Below the pieces are notes generated by a model. That model worked only from the letters and a program-made list of their open reading frames with translations, had not been told where the DNA came from and ran no database searches. A stretch of DNA of 64,000 bases from Macrolepiota albuminosa (lineage: Eukaryota; Basidiomycota; Agaricomycetes; Agaricales; Agaricaceae), in contig JAMWFC010000117.1 in NCBI GenBank assembly GCA_027475525.1, positions 682,001-746,000 of the forward strand. The letters are read 5' to 3'. A program made the position numbers and the translations under genes. Shown piece by piece: positions 21,361-33,962 of the stretch. Position 1 is the stretch's first letter, and the number at the start of each line of letters is the position of its first letter.

Positions 21361-24300
21361 ATGTCCACTTCCTATCGCAATATCAATCCTATAACTCTTG
21401 CATTCCCTCAACCTGTGACAGCTCTTTCGTTTGACCCCGTGTCGGATGTCCTCTGGGCAGGTTCAAACCTGGGATATGTTACTGGATATCATGGAACGCG
21501 AGGTATTCGTGGCGTGTCCTTCAAGGTAGGAGGCAACCTTGCAGTTAGGAAACTAGTTTCTGGAGAAAGCCATGTACGTGCTTTGGGCCTATCGGGTGAG
21601 GGATTTGGTACTTGGACGAAAGGCGGAATGAACAAGTGGTATTTCCGGTGCGACCAATAGACAACACACTTCTCACCGGCTCATTCGCTTTTGAGGTGTG
21701 ATAGTCATGCATCGAGTATAACATCTTTTTCAAATACTGCGAATTCCAGCATTGTAGCTGCATCCACTGCCGAAATGGACTTGCTCTACATAAACTCCCT
21801 GACGGGAGTTGCACTTCGACAAATAGTCACGCCCTCCATAATTAGTCATTTGCAGGCCTCAAATACTGTCCTATTATCAGGGTCTTTGGATGGATATTTA
21901 CGCACGCATGACCCTCGTTCCAACTCAAGCAGGTCTGCGGAGAATAATGTCAAAGCCCACACAGGTGGGATTCAAGGGCTTGACACGACTGGAAATTTCG
22001 CATTCACCATTGGGCTTGGAGAAAGGTTGGCCTTGTGGTGTTCCGTCTTGTAACAAACAAACTCATTTCGATCAGAAAATCCCGACCCTTTCCCGACCCT
22101 CTAGTAAAAATATACGACCTAAGGACAATGCGCTCCTTGCCGCCAATTGCCTTCTCTTCGGGCCCTGCATTCATACACGTTCTACCGAAGCGTAATTCGA
22201 CCATCATGGTTGTTTCAAACCAAGGATTAGTCAACATTGTGGACGTTTTGAACCCTGCTGCTGCCAGCGAATTCTATCAAGTACTTCTGATCATGCAACT
22301 TATACTTTGGCCTGATTGCTTTCTTCAGCTCGATTTAGCTTCTTATGTTACATCTTGTTCTGTGTCTGCGACTGCGGCTTACTTGGCATTTGGTGATGCT
22401 GACGGGGCGATCCATATCCTTTCTCAAGTAGAGGACGTGGCCGGAGTTCCGTTCAACGGATTTGACGGACAACCAGTTGATTGGGCAGACACCCCCGCTG
22501 AGTTAGCGGAAATAGATTGGACAGAGTCCACGTGAATTTGGTCCCGTCCCAAAGAAAGATACAAGCCTGATTATCTTTGACAGGCCTTTAAACACAATTG
22601 GACTGCCTCATTATAACTCACGGCTATTGTCAGCATGGACACCACTCTTGCAGCCGTCCACTGTCATGTACCTTTCCCCTTCAAAAATACCCGCACAACT
22701 CCTCAGTACAATGAAAATGAAAGACAGCGTCGCTTATGCTGCCCTTCCTAGGGAACTCAGAGGACGCCGAAACGTGGTTAGCATTGAATTGCAAAGACGA
22801 AATGGTCGATTTCGAAGTGGAAAGGCAACCAAGGTCTGGGTTTAAGCTTTTAACGATTCAAGTCGATCTTTCTCAATTTATTTCTCCAGGCCGGATCGTC
22901 TTCTTCAGTCTATGAGTACATAGACGGAGACGTTCCGCAAATGTATCGTCAGGTAGAGATCGAGTATTCCAAATTTGGCGTCGAAGATTTCGATTTTGGG
23001 TACGTAGTCGCTTTTACTCTTGCAGAGAATTGACCTTTCACGCACATTCACATGAGGTTCTACAATAAAACTGAGTACAGCGGATTAGAGACCCATATTT
23101 TCAACTCATATACGAATTCTCTCTTACAAGTCATGCATTATTGTCTCCCTATTCGAAATGTGGCGAAATCACACATCACTACGAATTGTACAAGAGAGCA
23201 CTGCTTACTTTGCGAGTTAGGCTTTGTCGTACGTATGTTGGAGGATGCGAGAGGTACAAATTGTCAGTCAAGCAATTTCTGCAAGACGGTTGGGGTCCTG
23301 GCGCTGGGTATTAGTCTCTCTTTGAAGCTGCTCGTTTCCGAGTCACTCATCCTGTCGAATAGCCTCAAACTCTATTGAACTCGTAGATTACGGGAGACAG
23401 GGCATTCAAGTCGACTATGCCCATAGGATCCAAGTATTCCACCGATTTTTGATCGAACATCTAAGCTCGGAAGGGAATTCGTGTCCCCCTAAAACCCCCC
23501 TTATGCTGAAGACACTGTCTGGCACATCTAACCTACGTCTACCTTCGGTGGCACCTATCACTCAGCTGCTTGGCATTGACAGTAAGAACGTTATTACCTG
23601 TACGAGCTGCGGTGCAGTACGAGAAAAAGACAATATGACCCATCTTGTAGACTTAACATATCCTCGAAAGGTTAACTGCGGCATTTCTCTTCCATGACTA
23701 ATTGTTGACCCACCACCTAATTCAGGGACCTTCCAATGAACCACACCCAGCTACAGACTTTCCCAGTATTTTACGGCATTCGCTTTTGCGTCAAATCATA
23801 CACAAGGCGACTTGTCAACGGTGCTCAGCGCCTACGTCCTTTATATCTCGACGTTCGATCCCATCCAAGGATTTGCCACCCATTTTGGCCATTAACGCAT
23901 GTATCTACAACGAAGAAAACTTGAACTTGTGGCTCGATTTAAGGGGTCAAACGTTCCTACAAACGAAGATCCGGTTATTTGGTCAAGCTGGCGGCGTGGA
24001 TGATTCGGCCGGTGTTGAATATGTCATCAGAGTTTGTTGGCCCATTTTTATTTTGCCATCAATTGAGAGTTTACCATCCTTAAGGCTCTTGTTGTCCAGA
24101 TACTGACCAGGGATACGAAATCGCACCTTGTAGCTATAGTCAGAGGTATGAACATGCAATTCGTCGTTTTCCTAAAGCTTGACATTCCTATCGTCACTCT
24201 CAGTTCCTGAGGCAGAACAGCGTACAGATCTGGCCAGTCCTTGGTTCATCTTCAATGATTTTGTGGTTCGGAATATTTCAGAGGAGGAGGCATTGAGCTT

Positions 24301-25538
24301 CCCAGACAAGTGGAAGGTCAGTTGACTTATTTGTGCAATCAAATTATCTAGAGGTCTATTTGAAGGTTCCGGCAATCATTTATTATGAACGGAACGACCT
24401 TCCTGAAGTCCTCAATTATAGCGGACTTCCGGACACTATCGACGAAACTATTCTTTGCCATGATACATCAATATCTCAGTGTGTCTTCTGTATTATTATC
24501 AAACTAACTGTTAAACAGTTTTTTTAGAAACCGTGATCACCGCCTTATCAAGCATGAAGTTTTGTTGCCGAATGAATTACCTCAACCAGGAACTGTTGTA
24601 GCCATTGACGCCGAATTTGTCTCCATGCAACAAGTAGTGTCATCCAATCTAATCTGCTTATCAACTGAAGCTTTTTTCCAAGGAAGAGACCGAGTTCCGG
24701 TCAGACGGAACGAAGAGAGTTCTTCGGCCCGCACGATTAAGTCTGGCACGTGTCTCTGTCTTACGTGGAGATGGTCCGAAACAGGGAGTTCCTTTCATCG
24801 ATGATCACATTCATACAAGTGAAGCTATCGTCGATTACCTGACTGAATTTTCGGGAATAAAATGTAAGCCCTCTCATCATCCCATTGAATTGCTTACCTG
24901 GTTGTAGTCGGTGACCTGGACCCTCATCTTTCTCGCCACACCCTGACTCCACTTAAACTTGTGTATAAGAAGCTTCGTCTTCTTGTCGATCGTGGATGTG
25001 TGTTTATTGGTCATGGACTTTCGAAGGACTTTCGAATCATCAGTGGGTGATATTGACATTATAATTCACATATCCTTTTTTAATTCAGGTCATAGATATC
25101 TATGTGCCACCAGAGCAGGTCATCGACACAGTCGATCTTTATTTCCTTAAATCACGCCAACGTAGACTGTCACTACGGTTCCTTTCATGGTTTGTGCTGC
25201 ACGAACACATACAAACAGATGCGCACGACTCAGTAGAGGATGCGAGGTCTGCGTTAAAACTTTACAAAGCTTATAACAGTTTTAGAGAAGCCGGAACCTT
25301 TGATGAAAAGTTGGATGAGTTGTATGCCGAAGGCCGACTATACGTGAGCCAATTTGCTGTTACATTGTCATCTTTGACCTATTTCGATGTTCAGAACTTC
25401 AGGCCGCCCCAGCCGATTAGCAATAGCGGACTCCCCGACACAAAACGCGGAGGAACCCCGGGATATCCAATGTCGCCAAGTGGAAGTGTTGCCCACTTCG
25501 ACAATCTGCGTGGCTATTCGCCAAATTGGCGCCGCTAA
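21361..25538 (+). CDS. PAN2: PAN2, catalytic subunit of PAN2-PAN3 deadenylase
   Basis: Shortens mRNA poly(A) tails in the cytoplasm with PAN3. 17 exons: 21361-21647, 21705-22025, 22076-22280, 22329-22531, 22584-22833, 22890-22999, 23057-23307, 23363-23670, 23726-24031, 24070-24145, 24204-24316, 24366-24478, 24528-24633, 24683-24863, 24908-25042, 25096-25343, 25395-25538. The total is 3357 nt, 1118 aa, normal for PAN2, and every junction is in phase. Domains: WD40 propeller (exons 1-4); pseudo-ubiquitin-hydrolase domain ([18 protein letters not shown]); RNase D/DEDD exonuclease with DAEFVSM (D, E), [12 protein letters not shown] (D) and [14 protein letters not shown] (H, D). All catalytic acids are present. 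Exon 10's short 38-nt upstream intron is the least certain junction. The gene looks intact. Confidence 0.93.
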
Positions 25539-25644
25539 TTTTGGCGATGCTCCTTGATAGTATATACCGCCGAGGTCTATACAATATGGCGGGGTATTAT
25601 AGCACAACCATAAATGAAGGGAATTTGGGATTGCGCCTAAAAAT

Positions 25645-26167
25645 TCAGATATCGAAATCATCATCTAAATCCTTTCTTCGTTGGTACTGAAGCAGACACA
25701 TGTATCAATAACAGATATTATAGATGACAATTAGCGCACCAGAATAGTCGACTTCCTGGTTGTCCCCTTCCCTTGCACATCCTCCATCTAAGAAAAGCTC
25801 AATCAGCGTTGTTAGGAATCAGGTGTTCGGTCGTACCTGTTTGAGTAACTCTATAAGTTGTTCCTCTGTCAATCTTCCTCGCAATTGTCCACTTTGTGCC
25901 ATTTGGAACAGAATACTTTCGATTTGTTTTGATCGTTCTGGACTCACGAGGGATATTCGTGATACTGTTAGAAGTGGATTGCAAGATAAGTCAATAACGC
26001 GACCTCAAACGACGATCGAGCTTACGTCGTTCTCGAGCAGCTGGGTCTAATACTGTTGAGACCAGGTCCCGTTTCACTTGTTCTTCCTGCGCATGCTTTG
26101 ATTCCTCGTCAGGCAAGCCCTGCGGGCCACCTGGGCTTGATTTTCGTAGTTGGCCAAGCCCTGTCAT
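25645..26167 (-). CDS. PDCD5: PDCD5 (TFAR19-like, programmed cell death 5 family)
   Basis: A small helical protein found across eukaryotes and archaea, linked to DNA binding, apoptosis and chaperonin (CCT) interaction. Four exons on the minus strand: 26167-26026, 25964-25837, 25787-25740 and 25686-25645. Introns are 61, 49 and 53 nt. The sum is 360 nt, 119 aa, in phase. Motifs: VLDPAARERLSRISLVSPER, a segment with FQMAQSGQLRGRLTEEQLIE, then the acidic tail QRRKDLDDDFDI, a hallmark of the family. The N-terminal helix before the core is shorter than usual (MTGLGQLRK start), so an upstream exon could be missing. It converges on PAN2: the stop codons are 106 bp apart. Confidence 0.9.
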
Positions 26168-26594
26168 GTCCAAACAGTATCAGGTGCGAGTGTCGGTGCA
26201 GACGTGAGAGGACCTCCAATATGTAATCGCATCACGTGCTGAGATAAAATGGATCAGGCAAATACAAATAAGGTTGGGTTTGAAAGGACGTGAAAACTAG
26301 TGTGGCGGGAAATAGAACTTTGAAAATTGCAGCTGCAAATTAGCCTGGCTAATTTGCCGTCAATTTGCCAGTCCCCCAAAATCATGAGATCAGAGGTGCG
26401 AAATAGGGCAAATTAGCCCGACCAAGGCCCAGAAAAATACTTGATCCTTGTAACATCTAATCTGTACTAAAAGCAGCCCTATGGAGTGGGCAGCATAGTG
26501 TATAGCTGTATTCTATTTATGAATTAATTTATAAGAATACTTAATTATACAATTAAAACTCTGGTAGCTACAGCAAAAAAAAATGATATATCGC
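26168..26594. other. PDCD5 upstream region, no gene seen
   Basis: Probable PDCD5 promoter. It includes a short AATTAGCC/GGCTAATT palindrome near 26338-26352 and a related AAATTAGCC at about 26411. It ends at the Copia-2 target site. Confidence 0.5.
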
Positions 26595-26599
26595 CATCA

Positions 26600-26923
26600 T
26601 GATGACGGAAATGACGACTAACTCCGGCTATCACTTGTGATGTCATTCCATGATCACATACACGTATGTTTTTCATTATTTCATAAATTATGCTTACATT
26701 ACTTTATGATGACTCACATATGACTTCATCATACATACACGATGCTATAAATACATTGTCTCACCCTGAGGTCAAGTTATCTCTCGATACTTGACACCAG
26801 GTGCGTCATTTAGTTTACTTACTCTAAAAACTTATACTTATATCTCTCAATACTTGACACCAGATTATTATATCGTTAACTACTGTATCCGAATACATTA
26901 TCCTTTACTATTATGCTGTGACA
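26600..26923 (+). repeat. Copia-2 5' LTR (324 bp)
   Basis: TGATGACGG...GCTGTGACA. Contains a TATAAATA box (about 26745) and a duplicated AATACTTGACACCAG-type block. Confidence 0.93.
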
Positions 26924-26934
26924 GGTTATGGGCC
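26924..26934 (+). promoter_or_regulatory. Copia-2 primer-binding site, half-tRNA(iMet) type
   Basis: GGTTATGGGCC abuts the LTR. It is identical to the Copia-1 site and complementary to the initiator tRNA-Met anticodon arm. Confidence 0.75.
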
Positions 26935-28129
26935 CCAGCGTCGCGAATGAGACCAGCACTTCTGAAACGTTACAGTTTCCAAAATTTAATGGTACAAATT
27001 ACCATACCTGGTCCAATAATATGAAGTCAGCTTTGCAGGCTAAAGCCTTGTGGGGTGTTGTATCTGGAAGAGAACCTTGTCCTCCGAAACCACCCACCGA
27101 ATATGCTGACCTCATGACCACTACGTGCCCTACCGACGATCAGCCTTCCCAAGTCGTATATAAAGAGGGATCTGACTTGATGAAAGCATTACAATCCAAA
27201 GATTTTTTGATCTGGCAGCTTGCTTGTGAGAAGTACAAGCACTGGCTAAACAAGGACGATTCCGCTATGGGATTGATTTGAAATGCCATCGAATTCACCC
27301 AGCGTAAAACTATAGTCAATCTCGACACTTCCCAAAAGATTTGGGAACACATGAAGAAGAATTATGTTGACCAGCAAAGTGGTATCAATATCCACTACTA
27401 TTATCAGCAATTATATGCGAAAAGGTGGGACGGTAACTCACCCTTGGCTGATCACCTTGGGTTTTACATGAGTATTCGTCGCCGCTTTATCAAGGCCAGT
27501 CACAATGTCAACAACTACACTATTCTTAATGCCATGCTCCTCTCACTACCTCATACTCCAACCTGGGAGGTCGTCAAGCAAAACTTGCTGTCCCGCAGTA
27601 CCTCTATGATGCTCAAAACCATAACTACGGAATTATTATCCGTCCATAATAGGTTATTTCTCGAAAGTAACTCTATGACCAAAACATTGGCTTTTGTGAC
27701 AGCTGGAGACAACAATTCGAGTGGGAGTCGACCAAGGGCATTTATTCCAAAAAGAAAGCTCAAACCCAAGCAACTGCTGAAACCAGATGATGTCTGCCAC
27801 AACTGTGGTGACAAGGGCCATTGGAGCCCAAAATGTCCTAAGCCTAGAAGGTCTAGAGGTTTTGAGAAGGCTAATATAACAATATCTCCAGTTAAAACTA
27901 ATACTCAAGAAGTTGGTAAAGTCTTAGTGACCACTTACGATGCCATGCCCATGGGATTGCTCCTTGACAGTGCTGCCTCATGTCTCATGGTAGCAGATCT
28001 TGCGTATTTTGTGGACTATCAGGGAATCAAAAATCAGCACATTTCTGTAGGAGAGATGAACGTCTTACCTGTAACTGAAAAAGGAACAATTGAATTTTGA
28101 ACCTATCTTTCCAATGGAGTCAATGACAT
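26928..28129 (+). pseudogene. Copia-2 Gag and protease
   Basis: A single frame starting MGPSVANETSTSE. Gag begins LQFPKFNGTNYHTWSNNMK, the usual copia opening. The zinc knuckle is CHNCGDKGHWSPKC (~27797-27838). The protease active site LLLDSAASCLMV (D-S-A) is near 27958. Stops: TGA at 27279-27281 (GLI*NAIEF; Trp expected) and TGA at 28098-28100 (GTIEF*TYLSNG; Arg expected). The solo LTR at 28130 interrupts the gene 29 bp after the second stop. Confidence 0.88.
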
Positions 28130-29058
28130 TGATAGGACCCCATACAGGATTAGCGCATCAATAGCAGGCTACGGCAACATGGCACAGGCTCAGGATATCT
28201 TAGCACACGCTAACTAACCAATTTTGGCAATATTTGACGGCCGCGCACGGCAAGAAGCAGATCCGATCAGTGATAGCACCGACGGCAGACAGAATGACAA
28301 CTGAAAGATGGCATCAGTCACTGACGACAGCGCTTAGGAAGAAGCCTGATGATCTATCAAAAACTGATGGACAGCTTGGCGTTTGACCTTGGCATCTGAC
28401 ACCGCTTAGCGCCTCTATCTGGCGCCTGACATCGCTAAGCATTTTGGACAGACAGAAGGGTGATGGATTGATGGTTTAGCATTGCGATCTGCTGCCTAGC
28501 ATCGCTAAGGGTCTTGAATGGACGGTAGGGATCTGAAACCGTTGGAGCTACCCCTATGAAATTTTCTAGTTTACTGCACTTTGGCAATGGTTGGTCACTG
28601 GCGACAGTGAACTCCTTGTAGTATATAAAGTACTTACCGACTTGTACATACCCATCGAACGATAGAACAGAGTTTCCCCTTACTTCAGTCTCCCTTACGC
28701 TCAAGACCTCATTTATGGTCGGCAACGTCGAACTCATTGGCAGTTGCAGACTATCACTAGCCTTCGACCTATTCGTGCCTTGCAGCTATGGCAGGCATTA
28801 ACGACGCTTAGACTTCGCTAAGCTTACTGTGTTCTTGCCACTAACATTGCCGTGTGCACTTACCGCTCCCTTCATAGGCGCTTTACCTTAGCGCTTTACA
28901 CTTGCTGACCCCCTTACCGACTTTTCCTCATTTTCACAGGCACGTTCTCTGGGACCTGCCCAGGACTCCTCACATCACTTATAGCGTGCCCAACGCAAGC
29001 TTTTGGTACGGTAACACTATAGTTATATTTGTTACTGACCAAACTTTGGGCATCATCA
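28130..29058 (+). mobile_element. Solo LTR of Gypsy-A (929 bp)
   Basis: TGATAGGACCCC...GGCATCATCA, the same LTR as 53588-54526. The 4-bp TSD is ACAT (28126-28129) / ACGT (29059-29062), differing by one G-to-A at a CpG. No internal domain. Confidence 0.88.
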
Positions 29059-29071
29059 ACGTACAGCTCCG

Positions 29072-30087
29072 CTGATGACATCAACTGTGGTTGGGTGTGC
29101 TGGATGTATACGCAGTACAACACCGTCTCCAGCACTTGGCGTGTGTAGTTGTGAGGAGTCCTGACAGGGTCCCGGTGTGCTCAAGCAGAGGTGATAAAAT
29201 GATGTGCTAAATTATAGTGCTTTGGGGGCTACCTGGCAGACGGTAAGCGTCGTAGCTTAAACAAAGATATTGAAGAAAAGACAAGTAGTGCAGCATATTG
29301 TGCCCGTAGGTGGCACCATAAACAACAAAGACGAGATAGACAAGGCTAGTGCCCGACTTAGTGATGAAGTCAAAGAAAGCTAGCATGAGTTGAACGCTAA
29401 GTGTAACTGTGTGCTCAAGAGGTTATGATTGCTTCTTTATATACATGTAAAGTAGCTATTTTATATACTATGCACTACCATGTTTGCCAAGATAAAAGTC
29501 CATCTGCAGCGCTACCTCCTAGCGCCTCTCCTCATGGTTTTCTCTAACGGCGACCAACGGTGTTATGACCCATGGTGACCAGCAGCGACTCTATATTGAC
29601 TTAGAGTTGTACGAGTCTGCTTACTTTTACTATAACTCCGATTGGCCAGGCTGTTCTGGGGTATGGTCAGAAAATCCTCGACAGATGCTGTGAGCACTAA
29701 TGTCAGTGCTACTCATTGTACCAGTTCCTGACAGGTCCGGATGTTGGATTTAAGTATATCCAGTGCTGCCGTCATTGATCCTTTTAGACTTCTGATTGAA
29801 GTGCCTTGTCAAATGGCAGCACCTGCTGCTGGCTCCTTCTGGAAGTGATCAGGGTTTAGTTAGAGTCCTCTTCTGCCGTCATGTTAGCGCTATACGTTCT
29901 GAGCCTCCTTCGTCCTTGGGATAGGTGAATAGAGTGTGCTGAAGGCCAGGTAGCTAGCGGTTAGGGTAAATGGCTGAGTCCTGTAGTAGGTTGCCAGAGC
30001 TAGGGCTGCTCTATATTTCCAACTAGTCACTAGAGTCTTCAGTACATCAAGTGTCGGTGGGCCTATAATGTCCCTTGATGTGCTCAG
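29072..30087 (-). mobile_element. Diverged LTR-like insertion, inverted
   Basis: About 1 kb inserted 13 bp after the solo LTR. Its ends are inverted matches (CTGATGACATCAA / CTGAGCACATCAA) and TCCG flanks both sides. Excision restores the Copia-2 reading across V-Q-L-R-V-E-A-Y. An internal stretch (TGAGGAGTCCTGACAGGGTC, ~29152) resembles the reverse complement of the Gypsy-A LTR, so it is probably a solo LTR of a related family on the minus strand. A plain MITE is possible. Confidence 0.6.
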
Positions 30088-31037
30088 TCCGAGTAGAAGC
30101 CTATCACCACGATGTCTTGCATATTCCCACTCTTGGTGCAAACCTAATTAGCCTTGGGCTACTTCAGCACGGCGGCGCCACAATTAGTGGACTAGCATAT
30201 GGAATCAGCCTGTCCTGGAAAGGTCAGGAGTTCTTACATGCCAACCTCATTGGGTCACATGGCATGTTATATCGAATTGAGACCATGACCATGGGCATTA
30301 CTGACAATAACATTGCCTTCGTTACTAATGAGTCCACCATGCACCTCTGGCACCGCCGACTAGGTCATATTAGCCCACGAACTATAAAGACAATGGTTGA
30401 TCAGCATCTAGTAACAGGTATCAATATCAAATTACCTTGAGAATACCATCGACTTTGCAGTGGATGTGCTGAGGGAAAATCTACATGTCCTCCTCTCCCT
30501 GATTCAAGCCAGACAGAATACAAATTAAATGAGCTGTTAGTGATGGACTTGACAGGCCCAATGAGTGTACCCACTTGGAATGGAAACTGTTACACTATGA
30601 TTACCGTGGAAGCCAGCAAGTGCTATCCTACTGGATGACTTTTAAAGACTAAAGACAAGGTTAGTGATGCCGTCCAAGAAACCACCGTCTTGTATGAACA
30701 AAGTGGAGGAAAACTTGTTCAAATCATCAGAACAGATAACGGGAGCAAATTTGTAAATTCCATCCTACAAAAATTTTGTGCACTAAACGGCATTAGACAT
30801 CAGACAACAAATCCGTATCGTCCCCAGCAGAATGGAATCACAGAACGAGCCATAGCCGTCAATATTTCTCATCTATGTATCTTTGGGTCACTAGGATGGG
30901 CACACGTATCAAAGGAAGTATGACAAGGCAAGTTGGAGTCCCATGCACTACATGTACGAATGCTTGGTTGGTGGGCGGAAGAAACAAAAGGCTACAGGCT
31001 GGAGGATCTAGAAAACGGAAAACTCATTACTTCATGA
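30088..31037 (+). pseudogene. Copia-2 pol: pre-integrase and integrase
   Basis: VEAYHHDVLHIPTLGANLIS opens the GAG-pre-integrase region, with LWHRRLGHIS after it. The integrase core follows: VMDLTGP (first Asp), IRTDNGSKF (second Asp) and QQNGITERA (Glu). Directly after ERAIAV the reading jumps to NISHLCIFGSLGWAHV, so roughly 40 residues usually found there are missing (a deletion). Stops occur at about 30438 and 30636. It ends at the solo LTR at 31038. Confidence 0.85.
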
Positions 31038-31968
31038 TGATAGGACCCCATACAGGATCAGTGCATCAACAGCAGGCTACGGCAACACGGCACAGGCTCA
31101 GGATACCTTAGCGCACGCTAATTAACCAATTTTGGCAATATTTGATGGCCACGCATGGCAAGAAGCAAATCCGATCAATGATAGCGCTGACAGCAGACAG
31201 AATGACAACTGACAGATGGCATCAGTCACTAATGACAGCGCTTGGAAAAGAAGACTAACGATCTATCAAAAACTGATGGACAGCTTGGTGTTTGACCTTG
31301 GCATCTGACATTGCTTAGCACCTCAATTTGGCGCCCGACATCGCTAAGCATTTTGGACAGACAGAAGGGTGATGGATTGATGGTTTAGCATTGCGATCTG
31401 CCGCCTGGCGTTGCTAAGGGTCTTGAATGAACAGTAGGGATCTGAAACCGTTGGAGCTACCTCTATAAAATTTTCTAGTTTACTGCACTTTGGCAATGGT
31501 TAGTCACTAGCGACGGTGAACTTCTTGTAGTATAAAAAGTACTTACCAACTTGTACATACGCAACAAAGAACAGAGTTTCCTGCTCCTCTTACTCCAGTC
31601 TCCCTTACGGTCCAAATTTCATTTATAGTCGGCAATGTCGAAGTTATTGGCAGTTGCAGACTCTTGCTAACACTTGACACACTCACGCCTTGCAGCTACG
31701 GCAGGCATTAACGACGCTTAGACCTCGCTAAGCTTACTGTGTTCTTGCCATTCACATTGCCGTGTTCACTTACCGCTTCTTTCATAGGCGCTTTACATTA
31801 GCGCTTGGCACTTGCCGACTCCTTTGCCGACTTAATCTTAACTTCACAGGCGCGTTCTCTGGGACCTGCCCGGGACTCCTCACATCACTTTCAGCGTGCC
31901 CAACGTGAGTTTTTGGTATGGTAACACTATAGTTATATTTGCTACTGACCAAACTTTGGGCGCCATCA
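31038..31968 (+). mobile_element. Solo LTR of Gypsy-A (931 bp)
   Basis: Same family and orientation as 28130-29058. The 4-bp TSD is ATGA (31034-31037) / ACGA (31969-31972), again one C-to-T at a CpG. It sits in the Copia-2 integrase C-terminal tail; the reading ENGKLITS resumes as RDVEFYEND. Confidence 0.9.
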
Positions 31969-33962
31969 ACGAGATGTCGAGTTTTATGAGAATGACACAC
32001 CGAGTGAATTAGCGCGTTTAGATCCTGAGCTAACACAATCAACAACGCAGGAAATAAATGATTTTATTAATACTGCAACTTACCTGAAATCCAAAATGCC
32101 CAGACAAGTCCTCATACCTGAACCCTCCTCCAAATCAGAAGTCAAAGCACAACTAGAGACCCAATCTTCAGACAGAGACAGTTCAATGCCTACTAAAGAA
32201 TTGCATTATCCAACTCCTGTTTCAACAACAACTCATGATCCACCCCCCGCACCTCAAAAGAGCACCAAGTGGAAGGATTTACCAGCTCATGAACCTTCGA
32301 CGCGCCTAAAGAAACTTCCTATTAGGTTCTGACAGGATAACAACAATGGGAATCACACTGCCTTCGTTGCAGTATCAGGTCTGACTCTGGAGGATGCATT
32401 AAAGTCTATTGATGCTAGTAAATGGCAAGAAGCCATTACAAAAGAATACAACCAACTGGTTCAAAAGGGAGTATTTGAGGAGATCGACGACTTATCTCCA
32501 GGGAAAAAGGCTGTGAGAAGTAAAGTGGTCCTAAAGGAGAAGTTAGATGAAAATGGCAAACTCATCAAGTACAAAGCTCGTATCGTGGCCCAAGGGTTTT
32601 CCCAGATTCCTGGAATTGATTATAACGAAACATTTTCTTCTGTGGCCAAGTTCACTACACTTTGTGTATTCCTCGCTATCGCAGCAACGTTAAACCTCGA
32701 AATACATCAAATTGACGTCATCGGAGCATACTTGGAAGGAAGGCTCGATGAAGATATATATATGAGAGCTCCATCCGGTATTGGAAAGACTCAATACTAG
32801 AGGCTCATCAAGGCAATATATGGCCTTAAACAAGCCGGAAGGAAATGGAAAGAGAAGTTACATGGAGTCATGTTGAGTATGGGTTTTGAACCATCTTTTG
32901 CTGATGATTGTCTCTATATACTCTGGGAAAGCGGAAAAATTGTCCTCATCGTTATTGTTTATGTGGACAATATGATTGTAGCGAGTCACGACATTAACAG
33001 AATAGTCTCATTCAAAACCAATATGGACAAGCATTTCAAAATAACCGATTTAGGTGAAATACATTATATTCTCAGACTGCAAATTAAATGCAATTGTAAA
33101 AACCACTTCCTTTACCTGAATCAATCATTCTATATTGATTCAATACTGGAGCAATTTGGAATGGGATCATGCCACCCTGTTTCCACTTCCCTAGTCACCA
33201 ACCACAATTTATTGTACTACAGTGCCCAAAAACCAAGGACGAGCAAGAAGAATACAATCAGTATTCTGGAGGAATCAATTATCTGTCGTTAATCGGTTCC
33301 TTACTATATGCTACACAGACTCGTCCTGACATCCAATTCGCTGTTAATCTACTCACTCAATTTTCGAACAATCTAGGCATCCCTCACCTTGCAGCATGCA
33401 AACAAATTCTCCGATATCTCAAAGGCACTAAATTTTACTGCTTAAAATTGGGTAATTTGTTTAGCAATGAACCATGTCTCGTGGGATGGAGCGACACAAA
33501 CTGGGCACAGAACAATTACAATCGACGTTCTATTAGTGGGTAGTGCTACGATCTTGATGGAAGTTTTATTTTGTGGTCATCGAAGAAGCAGTCCATTACT
33601 GCCACCTCAACCGTGGAAGCTGAATATATTGCATTGTCCAATGCTACAAGAGAGGCTATTTGGCTATGAAGCCTACTTAAAGCTTTAGACTTCGAGCAAA
33701 CAAAAGCTACAATCATTCATATGGACAGTACTAGCAGTATCGCGTTATCAAAGAATCCTGTCAATCATTCACGAGCAAAACATATCGACATCTGATATCA
33801 TTTTATATGCAAACACATAACTCACGGCAACATACAACTTTCCTATATTCCTACACACGACATGATTGCAGACGTTTTAACCAAGGCCTTACCATGAGAA
33901 ACATTTGAGAAGTATCATACGAAAATGGGAGTTGTGCTACCTACATTACCATCAAGTGGGAG
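31969..33962 (+). pseudogene. Copia-2 pol: integrase tail, RT and RNase H
   Basis: RT begins near 32400 (SKWQEAITKEYNQLVQKGVF) and includes KARIVAQGFSQIPGIDY, IDVIGAYLEG, YGLKQAGRKW and the active-site region VIVYVDNMIVAS (YVDN instead of YVDD). RNase H includes VEAEYIALSNATREA and MDSTSSIALSKN. A 1-nt change of frame occurs near 33220. Stops include TAG ~32800 and ~33541, then TGA at ~33668, ~33793 (DI*YHF; Arg expected) and ~33895 (LP*ETFEK; Arg expected). The YVDN change would damage polymerase activity even without the stops. Confidence 0.88.
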
